Made by a program: the position numbers and the translations under genes. Below, piece by piece: positions 26,862 to 34,770 of a stretch of 64,000 bases of DNA (its first letter is position 1; every line of letters starts with the position of its first letter). Source of the DNA: Rhodobacteraceae bacterium Alg231-30 (GTDB taxonomy: Bacteria; Pseudomonadota; Alphaproteobacteria; Rhodobacterales; Rhodobacteraceae); contig FREU01000001.1 in NCBI GenBank assembly GCA_900143615.1, forward strand, positions 582,767-646,766, read 5' to 3'. Under the pieces are notes generated by a model. That model saw only the letters and a list, made by a program, of their open reading frames with translations, was not told the origin of the DNA and searched no databases.

Positions 26862-27760
26862 AGGTGTTGTCCTCTTTCATGTCGGTCTTTGTCGGTGACG
26901 CACAGGCAGACCGTGTGGTGCCGCCGACGGGGTTCACCGCGCGGCTGACTTTGTTTGCCGCTGGGGCGATGGCGTTTTTGACAGTTTTTGCTTTGGCGCT
27001 GTCACTTGCCAGTGGACGTCTGGCTGTGCGGTGGGGCGATGAGTTGGCACAAAGTTCGACCTTGCGTATATCGGCCCCAAGCGAACAGTTGCAGGCGCAG
27101 ACAATTTTGGCGTTGCGGGTGTTGGAGAGCACTCCGGGGATCGCCTCGGCGCGCGCATTGAGTGCGGAGGAGCAGCGTGGTTTGCTTGCCCCATGGTTTG
27201 GGCCGGATTTGCCGGTGGAGACCCTGCCTATTCCGCAGCTGGTGGAAATCCTTGAAACCGAGGAAGGGTATGATGCCGCTGGCTTGCGATTGCGACTGGC
27301 TGCCGAAGTGCCCGGGGCGGTGCTGGATGACCATGCACGGTGGCGTGAGCCGTTGGAGCGCGCCGCAGGGCGGTTGCGCCTTTTGGGCTGGGTGTCGATT
27401 GCCTTGATCGGCGCCACTACGGCCGCGATGATCACGCTTGCGGCGAACGCGGCTCTTGCGGCCAACGCACAGGTGATTTCAGTGCTGCGTCTGATCGGGG
27501 CGCAGGATGGCTATATCGCGCGCGCTTTTGTGCGCCGCTTTACGGTGCGTGCCTTTTTGGGCGCGGCCATTGGGACGTTTTTGGGAGCAGGTGCTATCTA
27601 TTTGTTGCCGGAAGCTCAGGATGAAGCTGGGTTTTTGACCGGGCTTGGGTTTGTTGGGGCAGGGTGGTTCTTGCCGGTCCTGATCCCGCCAATTGCCGGA
27701 TTTGTTGCTTATGCCGCCACGGGGGCGGCTGCACGGCGTACACTAAGGGGGCTGTCGTGA
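26858..27760 (+). CDS. ftsX: Cell division protein FtsX
   Basis: The 300-residue protein has an N-terminal membrane segment (about 28-50), a periplasmic domain with the ASARALSAEEQRGLL region, and three C-terminal membrane segments near 175-200, 225-250 and 265-285, the FtsX layout. It starts at TTG within the ftsE stop (TTGA); an ATG at 26879 is an alternative. Its stop overlaps plsC. Confidence 0.9.
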   Translation: MKVLSSFMSVFVGDAQADRVVPPTGFTARLTLFAAGAMAFLTVFALALSLASGRLAVRWGDELAQSSTLRISAPSEQLQAQTILALRVLESTPGIASARALSAEEQRGLLAPWFGPDLPVETLPIPQLVEILETEEGYDAAGLRLRLAAEVPGAVLDDHARWREPLERAAGRLRLLGWVSIALIGATTAAMITLAANAALAANAQVISVLRLIGAQDGYIARAFVRRFTVRAFLGAAIGTFLGAGAIYLLPEAQDEAGFLTGLGFVGAGWFLPVLIPPIAGFVAYAATGAAARRTLRGLS

Positions 27761-28503
27761 TGCGCTATGCTGTGCAGTGGGTGATGTCGTTGTTGTTCAT
27801 CATCCAGATGTATGTGGCGATGTTGATCATCGGGCTACTGTTTTTCCCATGGGCTGTGTTCAGTCGCTCGGGGGCTTATGGGGCTTGTAAATCCTATTGT
27901 GTCTGGGTGCGTTGGACGGCGCGGGTGATGATCGGTTTGAAGATGGAAGTGCGCGGCACGCCCCCAACCGATGAGGTGATGATTGCCGCCAAACACCAAT
28001 CCTTTCTGGACATCATGCTGATCTTTGCCTCGGTGCCTCGGGGCAAATTCATCATGAAACGCGAGCTGATGTGGGCGCCAATTTTGGGGCAATATGCTTT
28101 GCGATTGGGGTGTGTGCCCGTTAATCGCGGCAAGCGCGGCGCCGCAATTAAAAAGATGATCGCTGATGTGGCGTCGGGTGCGCAGGATCCAGGGCAGTTG
28201 ATCATTTACAGTCAAGGAACGCGTGTCGCGCCCGGAGCGAAGCGGCCTTATAAGGTGGGGACCTTTGCGCTCTATGACCAGCTAGATCAGCCCTGTGTGC
28301 CTGTGTCCACCAACGTGGGCGTGTTCTGGCCCCGTCATGGAATTTATCGCAAACCGGGAACTGCGGTTGTGGAGTTTTTGGACCCAATCCCGCAAGGGAT
28401 GGCTCAGAAAGACTTCATGGCGCACCTGGAACGGGTTGTCGAAGACAGTTCTGACACGTTGATGCGGGAAGCGGGGTTTGAACCGGATGAAGTACGTCAG
28501 TGA
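27760..28503 (+). CDS. plsC: 1-acyl-sn-glycerol-3-phosphate acyltransferase
   Basis: The 247-residue protein has an N-terminal membrane segment and the acyltransferase motifs HQSFLD (HX4D) near residue 78, GCVPVNRG near 117 and YSQGTRVAPG near 150 (a QGTR variant of EGTR). It acylates lysophosphatidate at the inner membrane. ATG 27760 overlaps the ftsX stop. The gene overlaps the next one by 17 bases, so four genes from ftsE form one coupled operon. Confidence 0.9.
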   Translation: MRYAVQWVMSLLFIIQMYVAMLIIGLLFFPWAVFSRSGAYGACKSYCVWVRWTARVMIGLKMEVRGTPPTDEVMIAAKHQSFLDIMLIFASVPRGKFIMKRELMWAPILGQYALRLGCVPVNRGKRGAAIKKMIADVASGAQDPGQLIIYSQGTRVAPGAKRPYKVGTFALYDQLDQPCVPVSTNVGVFWPRHGIYRKPGTAVVEFLDPIPQGMAQKDFMAHLERVVEDSSDTLMREAGFEPDEVRQ

Positions 28504-29092
28504 CATAGCTGAGCTGGAAGAACTCTACGGCACGCCCGGTGTGGCCAGCCTGCGCAAGATGGCCCAGAAGATGACGCCGCTCTATCGACAGTGGATCATG
28601 GCATCACGGTTCTGTGTGGTCTCTACTGTCGGAGCAGAGGGCACAGATGGCAGTCCGCGCGGCGACGACGGACCGGTTGTGCGCGAGCTGGACGCGCAGA
28701 CTTTGGCGATGCCAGATTGGCGCGGCAACAACCGTATGGATACGCTGCGCAACATTGTGGCGGACGGGCGTGTGTCGCTGATGTTTATGGTGGCTGGCTC
28801 AAACACCATTGTGCGGGTGAATGGATTTGGACGGGTCACGACCGATGTTGAGATGTGCCAAAGTTTTGAGGTCAAAGGGCGTCATCCACGTTCGGTCATT
28901 GTGATCCGCATTGGCGAAATCTACACCCAATGTGCGCGTGCGCCGATGCGGGCGGGGCTATGGACAGAAGGCGATCAAAGTGAAGGGCTGCCCACGGCTG
29001 GAGAGATTCTTGCAGAGATGACAGCGGGCGAAGAAGGCGGTGTGCCTTATGATGACGCATGGTTGGCGCGTGCCCAAAAGACAATGTGGTAA
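28487..29092 (+). CDS. Pyridoxamine-phosphate-oxidase-fold FMN-binding protein (MSMEG_1061 type)
   Basis: The 201-residue protein contains FCVVSTVGAEGTDGSPRGDDGP, LAMPDWRGNNRMDTLRNI and a VIVIRIGEIYTQCARAPMRAGLW segment, typical of the PNPOx-like split-barrel family. It probably binds FMN or F420; the substrate is unknown. The start ATG lies inside plsC, giving a 17-base overlap. Confidence 0.85.
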   Translation: MKYVSDIAELEELYGTPGVASLRKMAQKMTPLYRQWIMASRFCVVSTVGAEGTDGSPRGDDGPVVRELDAQTLAMPDWRGNNRMDTLRNIVADGRVSLMFMVAGSNTIVRVNGFGRVTTDVEMCQSFEVKGRHPRSVIVIRIGEIYTQCARAPMRAGLWTEGDQSEGLPTAGEILAEMTAGEEGGVPYDDAWLARAQKTMW

Positions 29093-29123
29093 GAGGCGGT
29101 CGGTTCTTAACGGGGCGCTTGCT

Positions 29124-30293
29124 TCAGATCAAGCTGCGCACATGGTCCATACGTTTTGCGAACTCTGCATGAAAATCGTGCTGCCGCGCAAAGGTCAGCG
29201 CGTTCTCAGAAGCTTTGATAATGCTTTGGCGATCTTTTGAACGCTCAGCAAGACAGGCCACTAACGCGCCTACATCCCCCAAATGCACTGCCCAGCCAGC
29301 TTTTGAGCGCGCACAGAGGTCAGACCACATCCGGTTGCCGTAGCCCACAACCGCCAATCCACATCCCATGTTTTCCAGATAGGTGCAGGAGGGATCGGAT
29401 TGTTTGTGGCAGCATAGATAGATGTCGGCATTCTCGCTCGCCCAAGGCACAAGTTCGGTTGCAAAATCGACCGGTGCGTGCAGCGTGACCTGATCTTGGA
29501 GGCCGGTTTCGTCAATTTGCGCCCGTAGTGTGTCTTCAAGAATGCCCGTCCCAAAGATGTCCAACGTAAATGGGATGCCTTTTGCGCGCAGACCTGCGGC
29601 GACAGGCACCAGATCCTGTGCGCCTTTCATCGGATCAAGGCGGCCTGAAAACAACAGTCTAAGCGGAGCGTCAGATTGCAATCGGGCGGCGCGATTGGCC
29701 ATGTTTTCGGCGTCGCAATAGAGATCAGCCGTCATTCGGTTGTCCAGATAGACCATGCTGTCAGCCGCGAGCGCCTTATAGGCGGTGTCTGCGGGATAGC
29801 CGTTGCTTTGCAGGGCATCCGCCAGTCTGATTGCTTTCTTGCGGCGGCGTTCTTGTGAGTAGTTCCATAGAATTGAGCGCAGGCGGCGGGGCAGGCTGCG
29901 GGATGTGTCGAGCCAGTTGATTTGCAGCCGCGTTTCCAGAATGTATTCGATCACATAGACGGATTTGATGCCTGCCGCGCGCGCAAGGGCGGAGATGTGC
30001 AGATTTGTGTGGTCATCCGCGCTGCACATGACGATGTCTTGTTCAGTTAGGGTCTCGGCATCAATGGTCTGTTCCGGATCAATAATCCGCAGGTTAAAGG
30101 GCAGTTGGTCGCGTGGTTTTTCGACTTTGAACACAATGTCCTGCGCGCCGCGGCGCAATAGGCAGGTGACCTGTCCGGGCCACAAATCACAATGCTGGCG
30201 CATGCCTTCATAGAACTTGATGTCCAGAACCACGCCTGTCGGTGTTTCGATGACCGGAGCGGGCGCGACGATAAGAAGGCGGGGTGCGGTCAC
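29124..30293 (-). CDS. Glycosyltransferase family 4-like protein
   Basis: The 389-residue protein has a GT-B layout. Its C-terminal half contains LRLLFSGRLDPMKGAQDLV, the donor-binding region of GT4 enzymes, and SCTYLENMGCGLAVVGYG, the E-x7-E-like region. No signal peptide is seen. I chose the GTG at 30293 (AGGA nine bases upstream); a TTG at 30311 is possible. It stands alone, facing the FMN gene, near a block with four sulfotransferase genes, so it may act on the same cell-surface glycan. Confidence 0.8.
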   Translation of the reverse strand: MTAPRLLIVAPAPVIETPTGVVLDIKFYEGMRQHCDLWPGQVTCLLRRGAQDIVFKVEKPRDQLPFNLRIIDPEQTIDAETLTEQDIVMCSADDHTNLHISALARAAGIKSVYVIEYILETRLQINWLDTSRSLPRRLRSILWNYSQERRRKKAIRLADALQSNGYPADTAYKALAADSMVYLDNRMTADLYCDAENMANRAARLQSDAPLRLLFSGRLDPMKGAQDLVPVAAGLRAKGIPFTLDIFGTGILEDTLRAQIDETGLQDQVTLHAPVDFATELVPWASENADIYLCCHKQSDPSCTYLENMGCGLAVVGYGNRMWSDLCARSKAGWAVHLGDVGALVACLAERSKDRQSIIKASENALTFARQHDFHAEFAKRMDHVRSLI

Positions 30294-30494
30294 GGGCAAT
30301 GTTCCTGACAATCAGTGTCGCGCCGAAATATGGGCAACCGTTGGCGATACTATGGAAGCGTCGCAATTGTTAGGCAAGCCCGAGGCGCTCAATGAAACGA
30401 TGAGAACGAGCCCTTGTGAGGCAGAGCTGGCGCGTGGTTGCACGACACCACTGAGCATGTCTATCGACATTTTTGCGGAAGGCATTTGAACAAT

Positions 30495-30515
30495 TTTAGG
30501 AGTATTTCTCCTAAA
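30495..30515. promoter_or_regulatory. Perfect inverted repeat upstream of a lipoprotein gene
   Basis: TTTAGGAG-N5-CTCCTAAA is an 8-bp perfect inverted repeat in AT-rich DNA 70-90 bases before the lipoprotein start. The arms could bind a dimeric regulator. It could also be a weak hairpin, but no gene on the plus strand ends just before it. Confidence 0.4.
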
Positions 30516-30539
30516 TAATTAACTGAATTGTTGATGTTG

Positions 30540-30553
30540 GTTCACTTGTGAAC
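30540..30553. promoter_or_regulatory. Second inverted repeat upstream of the lipoprotein gene
   Basis: GTTCAC-TT-GTGAAC, with 6-bp arms, lies 32-45 bases before the lipoprotein start, where a core promoter would be expected. It is a candidate operator; the regulator is unknown. Confidence 0.4.
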
Positions 30554-30584
30554 AATAAGTTGCGCACTGATTTAAATTGGAAAA

Positions 30585-30995
30585 ATGATGAAAAAAATTG
30601 CAACTTCGATGTTGTGTTTATCAGTTGTATTTGTTTCCGCATGTGCTCAAAAAAGCCACAATATTACAGCCTCGTATGTGTCTCCTCTGACCTATCAAAG
30701 CTATAGCTGTAGGCAGATTGAAAGCGAAGCCCGAAGGGTCAGCAGCCGCGCAGCACAGATTATGGGTATTCAAGACAAGAATGCGACAAATGACGCCGTC
30801 GCAACTGGCGTGGCACTGGTGTTGTTTTGGCCTGCTGTTTTCTTTGTTGGAGGCAACAAAGAGAATGCTTCTGAGGTGGCCCGTTTGAAAGGCGAATTGG
30901 AAACTTTGGAACAGGTTTCAATTCAGAAGAACTGTGGAATTCAATTCCAACGTGTTGAGCCGAAAAAAGTGGATACAACGCCGGACGAAGCTTGA
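30585..30995 (+). CDS. Lipoprotein of unknown function
   Basis: The 136-residue protein starts MMKKIATSMLCLSVVFVSAC, a lipoprotein signal with lipobox VSAC. A soluble region with SYSCRQIESEARRVSSRAAQ, a hydrophobic ATGVALVLFWPAVFFVGG and a helical ARLKGELETLEQV follow. Related short lipoproteins occur widely in proteobacteria; function unknown. The gene and its upstream region look more AT-rich than the neighbours, hinting at transfer. GGAAAA precedes the ATG. Confidence 0.75.
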   Translation: MMKKIATSMLCLSVVFVSACAQKSHNITASYVSPLTYQSYSCRQIESEARRVSSRAAQIMGIQDKNATNDAVATGVALVLFWPAVFFVGGNKENASEVARLKGELETLEQVSIQKNCGIQFQRVEPKKVDTTPDEA

Positions 30996-31034
30996 TGCAG
31001 GCAATGGAGCTTGGAGCTTCGTGAAGCAATTTGA

Positions 31035-31059
31035 AAAGGCGGGGCAATGCCCCGCCTTT
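31035..31059. terminator. Bidirectional Rho-independent terminator
   Basis: AAAGGCGGGGC pairs perfectly with GCCCCGCCTTT over 11 bp around AAT. On the plus strand TTTGTTTGTTT follows, ending the lipoprotein transcript. On the minus strand CTTTTC follows, ending the long TCA operon after lpdA. Confidence 0.9.
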
Positions 31060-31065
31060 GTTTGT

Positions 31066-32466
31066 TTAGCTGTGGATTGGACCGTCACCACAAGCCAGCG
31101 CGGCTTCGCGGATGGCCTCGGAATAGGTCGGGTGCGCGTGACAGGTCAGCGCGATGTCCTGCGCTGAGGCGCCAAATTCCATGGCCACACACAGCTCGTG
31201 GATCATATCGCCTGCCGCCGGACCAATAATGGCCGCGCCAAGAATACGGTCGGTTTCTTTGTCCACGATGATTTTCGCAAAAGCGCCTTCGGCTTGATGC
31301 ACAGCTTTGGCGCGCGCATTGCCCATGAACATGAACTTGCCCACTTTGATCTTGCGACCTTCGGCTTTGAGTGCTGCCTCGGTTGCGCCCACAGTAGCCA
31401 CTTCGGGGGTGGTGTAGACCACGCCGGGGATGACGCCATAGTTCACGTGGCCATGTTTGCCGGCCATGACTTCGGCGACGGCCATGCCTTCGTCTTCAGC
31501 TTTGTGGGCCAACATCGGCCCTTCGATCACATCGCCAATGGCAAAGATACCGGGCACATTGGTGCGCCATTGTGCATCGGTGGCGATCTGGCCGCGCTCG
31601 GTCATTTTGATGCCCAAAGCGTCCAGTCCTAGACCTTCGGCAAATGGCTTGCGGCCAGTGGCGACCAGCACGACATCGGCGTCGAGTGTTTCCACGTCAT
31701 CAGGTTTTTTCTTCAGGGCGTATTTGACCTTGGCTTTGGTCTTGGTGGCGTCCACGCCGGACACGGCCGCGCCCATGATGAACTTCAAGCCTTGCTTCTC
31801 AAGGATGCGCTTGAAACTGCGCCGCACATCGGCGTCCATGCCGGGGCAGACGGCGTCCATGTATTCGACCACGGTGACTTCAGAGCCGAGGCGCGCATAA
31901 ACCGAGCCAAGCTCCAGCCCTATGACGCCCGCGCCGATTACAGTCATTTTCTTGGGCACTTTGGGCAGGTCCAGCGCACCGGTGCTGTCCACGACGATGC
32001 CTTTGTCATTGTCCACGATAACGCCGGGCAGCGAAGAGGGGACAGAGCCTGAGGCGATCACGATATTCTTGGTTTCATAGGTGGTGTCACCCACAGTGAC
32101 CTTGCCCGCCGCAGGGATTGAGCCGTAACCTTTGATCCAGTCGATCTTGTTCTTTTTGAACAGGAACTCGATGCCGCCTGTGTTCTGTCCCACGACGTCG
32201 GTTTTGTAGGATTTCATCTGGTTCCAGTCCACCGACTGGGTCTTGCCCTTCAGGCCCATGGTGGCAAAGTTATGCTCGGCCTCATGCAGCATGTGCGTGG
32301 CGTGCAGCAATGCTTTGGACGGGATACAGCCCACGTTCAGGCAGGTGCCGCCAAGTGTGTCGCGGCCTTCGACCACAGCAGTTTTCAGGCCCAGTTGGGC
32401 ACAGCGGATGGCAGAGACATAGCCGCCGGGTCCAGCGCCGATGATGATGACGTCATATTGGGACAT
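31066..32466 (-). CDS. lpdA: Dihydrolipoyl dehydrogenase (E3 of 2-oxoglutarate dehydrogenase)
   Basis: The 466-residue flavoprotein has the FAD motif [13 protein letters not shown], the redox-active disulfide Cys42/Cys47 ([13 protein letters not shown]), a second dinucleotide motif [14 protein letters not shown] and the C-terminal His-Glu segment [10 protein letters not shown]. It reoxidises dihydrolipoamide using NAD. AAAGGAAAATG precedes the start. It is the last gene of the TCA operon, separated from the 164-aa gene by about 200 bases in which I see no further gene. Confidence 0.96.
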   Translation of the reverse strand: MSQYDVIIIGAGPGGYVSAIRCAQLGLKTAVVEGRDTLGGTCLNVGCIPSKALLHATHMLHEAEHNFATMGLKGKTQSVDWNQMKSYKTDVVGQNTGGIEFLFKKNKIDWIKGYGSIPAAGKVTVGDTTYETKNIVIASGSVPSSLPGVIVDNDKGIVVDSTGALDLPKVPKKMTVIGAGVIGLELGSVYARLGSEVTVVEYMDAVCPGMDADVRRSFKRILEKQGLKFIMGAAVSGVDATKTKAKVKYALKKKPDDVETLDADVVLVATGRKPFAEGLGLDALGIKMTERGQIATDAQWRTNVPGIFAIGDVIEGPMLAHKAEDEGMAVAEVMAGKHGHVNYGVIPGVVYTTPEVATVGATEAALKAEGRKIKVGKFMFMGNARAKAVHQAEGAFAKIIVDKETDRILGAAIIGPAAGDMIHELCVAMEFGASAQDIALTCHAHPTYSEAIREAALACGDGPIHS

Positions 32467-32668
32467 GGGTCATTTTCCTTTGAATTGAAACGCGACGGGG
32501 AGGTCGGTGTTGCGTCAGTATTATTGTGGTTTTGCGATGGTGTCTAATTTCGGAATGGAGTGTGCGGCATGAGATTTGCGCGGCTTTGCCGTACAGCGGC
32601 TCTCGCTTGAGCGGGCGCGTCTCGCCACCCGGCGGTTGTGCGCTTTGGAAACAGGGGTAGGAACGTTT

Positions 32669-33163
32669 TCATTGAATAGCCTCGAACCGGGCAATCATGT
32701 CGTTTGCCTTCGCAATCTCCGCCGCACTCCAGTTTTTTAAATGGTCATCCAAACACTGTTTGATGACATGGTAGTCGTCTTCGGAGTGTAGCGTGTCGTG
32801 TGCCATAATCGTCTGAACCAAACGGTCAGGGTCGCCTATGTCGGCAAAGAAGTTTCGGCCTGAGGCGCGGCGATAGAAGGCGACAAAGTCCTGAGCGGTT
32901 TGTTCTCCGTGTTTAAGGCCGTTTGAAAAGCCAACAGCCATTGATTTGAGTTCGGCTTTCAAACCAGACAAATGTTCACTGGCTGTCCCGGGGCCGTTTT
33001 CAAATCTCTCCAACAGTTCGGCACTTGTCGGTATCAAACTTTCTTCGCCTTCTTGGCCGGCTTCAAAAGCTTGCTGAGCAAAGAAACCGCGGACATGCGG
33101 CCAGATGTCGAGCAGTTTCAAAAACTCCTCGCGCAATTCAGCCCGTGTCCGTCGTTTTGCCAT
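32669..33163 (-). CDS. Conserved protein of unknown function in the TCA operon
   Basis: The 164-residue protein starts MAKRRTRAELREEFLKLLDIWPHVRGFFAQQ and is mostly helical and acidic, with no signal peptide or membrane segment. Family not recognised. It lies between sucB and lpdA on the same strand; I recall one extra gene at the same place in Rhodobacter sphaeroides, so a link to the complex is possible. An ATG at 33175 would add four residues. Confidence 0.65.
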   Translation of the reverse strand: MAKRRTRAELREEFLKLLDIWPHVRGFFAQQAFEAGQEGEESLIPTSAELLERFENGPGTASEHLSGLKAELKSMAVGFSNGLKHGEQTAQDFVAFYRRASGRNFFADIGDPDRLVQTIMAHDTLHSEDDYHVIKQCLDDHLKNWSAAEIAKANDMIARFEAIQ

Positions 33164-33282
33164 GTCAGTTTCCATCCTGCGTCGCTTGCGTCACGGGCAG
33201 CGCCCGACCCTCCCCACGGGAGAGCGCTTTACGCACTCCCAGGGCCGTGCGCGGCCCCTTGTGGAGAAGATCGGCCATCAGA

Positions 33283-34767
33283 TCACAGATCCATCAACAG
33301 ACGACGCGGATCTTCCAGCGCTTCTTTGACGCGCACGAGGAAGGTCACAGCGCCTTTGCCGTCCACGATGCGGTGGTCATAAGACAGCGCCAGATACATC
33401 ATCGGGCGGATCACAACTTCGCCGTTAATCGCCATCGGGCGATCTTGGATTTTATGCATGCCAAGGATACCTGACTGTGGCGGGTTCAGGATCGGGCTGG
33501 ACATCAGCGAGCCATAGACGCCGCCGTTGGACAGTGTGAATGTACCGCCCTGCATTTCCGCCATGGAGAGCTTGCCGTCGCGCGCGCGGCGGCCTTTTTC
33601 GGCAATTGCTTTTTCGATCTCAGCAAACGACATCGCATCGGCATCACGGATCACCGGAACCACCAGACCTGTTGGTGTGCCCGCGGCCACGCCCATGTGG
33701 ACAAAGTTCTTATAGACGATGTCTGTGCCGTCGATTTCGGCATTCACCTCAGGCACCTCTTTAAGCGCATGCACACAGGCTTTGGTGAAGAAGGACATAA
33801 AGCCCAGACGCACACCGTGCTTCTTCTCAAACTCCCCCTTGTACTGGTTGCGCAGGGCCATGACCTCGCCCATGTCGACCTCGTTATAGGTGGTCAGCAT
33901 GGCGGCGGTGTTCTGGCTGTCTTTCAGACGGCGTGCGATGGTCTGGCGCAGACGGGTCATCTTGACCCGCTCTTCGCGGCTGGCATCTTCGGCAGCTACT
34001 GGCGCACGTGGGGTGGGCGCGGTCGGCGCAGCCGCCGGGGCGACCGCTGCGGGCGCGATGGCTGCTTTGAGAACATCTTCTTTCATGATGCGACCATCGC
34101 GGCCTGTGCCGGTGACAGAAGCCGCATCAATGCCTTTTTCCGCCATCAGTTTGTTGGCAGAGGGCGCATTCTCAACGTCTGATGCAGCCGCAGGAGCGGC
34201 AACTGCTGCGGGCGCTGCCGTTGGCGCGGCTGCCACCGCGCCGCCGATCACGGCGAGCTTGGCTGTGGCGTCCACAGTGGTGCCTTCGGCGGCGATGATT
34301 TCGCTCAGAACACCGGCGGCTGGGGCGGGCACTTCGACAGACACTTTGTCGGTTTCCAGCTCACAGAGCATTTCGTCCTGTGCGACTGTGTCACCCACAG
34401 CTTTAAACCAGGTTGAGACTGTCGCTTCCGTGACGCTTTCGCCCAAGGTGGGCACCATCACATCAACGGCGTTGCCACCTGCAGGGGCCGCAGCGGGCGC
34501 GGCTTCGGCGGCTGGGGCAGGGGCTGCACCTTCGCCAGCCACGATGGTGGCGAGCAGGGCATCAACCCCCACAGTGGCGCCTTCGGCAGCCACGATTTCA
34601 CCAAGCACACCAGCCACAGCAGCGGGCACTTCGACGGTTACCTTGTCGGTTTCCAGCTCACAGAGCATTTCATCAACAGCGACGGCATCACCCGGTTTCT
34701 TAAACCATGTCGCCACGGTTGCTTCGGTGACGCTTTCGCCAAGTGTCGGGACGCGAACCTCGGTCAT
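33283..34767 (-). CDS. sucB: Dihydrolipoyllysine succinyltransferase (E2) with two lipoyl domains
   Basis: The 494-residue protein has two lipoyl domains with modified lysines in ETDKV at about residues 42 and 141, joined by Ala/Pro-rich linkers. An E3-binding domain ([30 protein letters not shown]) and the catalytic core with [10 protein letters not shown] follow. It transfers succinyl groups to CoA in the 2-oxoglutarate dehydrogenase complex. Enterobacterial E2o has one lipoyl domain; two are usual in this lineage as far as I recall. It starts four bases after the sucA stop region. Confidence 0.96.
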   Translation of the reverse strand: MTEVRVPTLGESVTEATVATWFKKPGDAVAVDEMLCELETDKVTVEVPAAVAGVLGEIVAAEGATVGVDALLATIVAGEGAAPAPAAEAAPAAAPAGGNAVDVMVPTLGESVTEATVSTWFKAVGDTVAQDEMLCELETDKVSVEVPAPAAGVLSEIIAAEGTTVDATAKLAVIGGAVAAAPTAAPAAVAAPAAASDVENAPSANKLMAEKGIDAASVTGTGRDGRIMKEDVLKAAIAPAAVAPAAAPTAPTPRAPVAAEDASREERVKMTRLRQTIARRLKDSQNTAAMLTTYNEVDMGEVMALRNQYKGEFEKKHGVRLGFMSFFTKACVHALKEVPEVNAEIDGTDIVYKNFVHMGVAAGTPTGLVVPVIRDADAMSFAEIEKAIAEKGRRARDGKLSMAEMQGGTFTLSNGGVYGSLMSSPILNPPQSGILGMHKIQDRPMAINGEVVIRPMMYLALSYDHRIVDGKGAVTFLVRVKEALEDPRRLLMDL

Positions 34768-34770
34768 CGA

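Noticed and set aside
30217..30489. A 90-codon frame on the plus strand before the lipoprotein gene.
   Set aside because: It begins inside the glycosyltransferase gene on the other strand, has no family likeness and no good start site.
33890..34767. The repeated lipoyl domain of sucB as a recent tandem duplication or assembly error.
   Set aside because: The two domains differ at many codons, and two lipoyl domains are known in 2-oxoacid dehydrogenase E2 proteins of this lineage as far as I recall.
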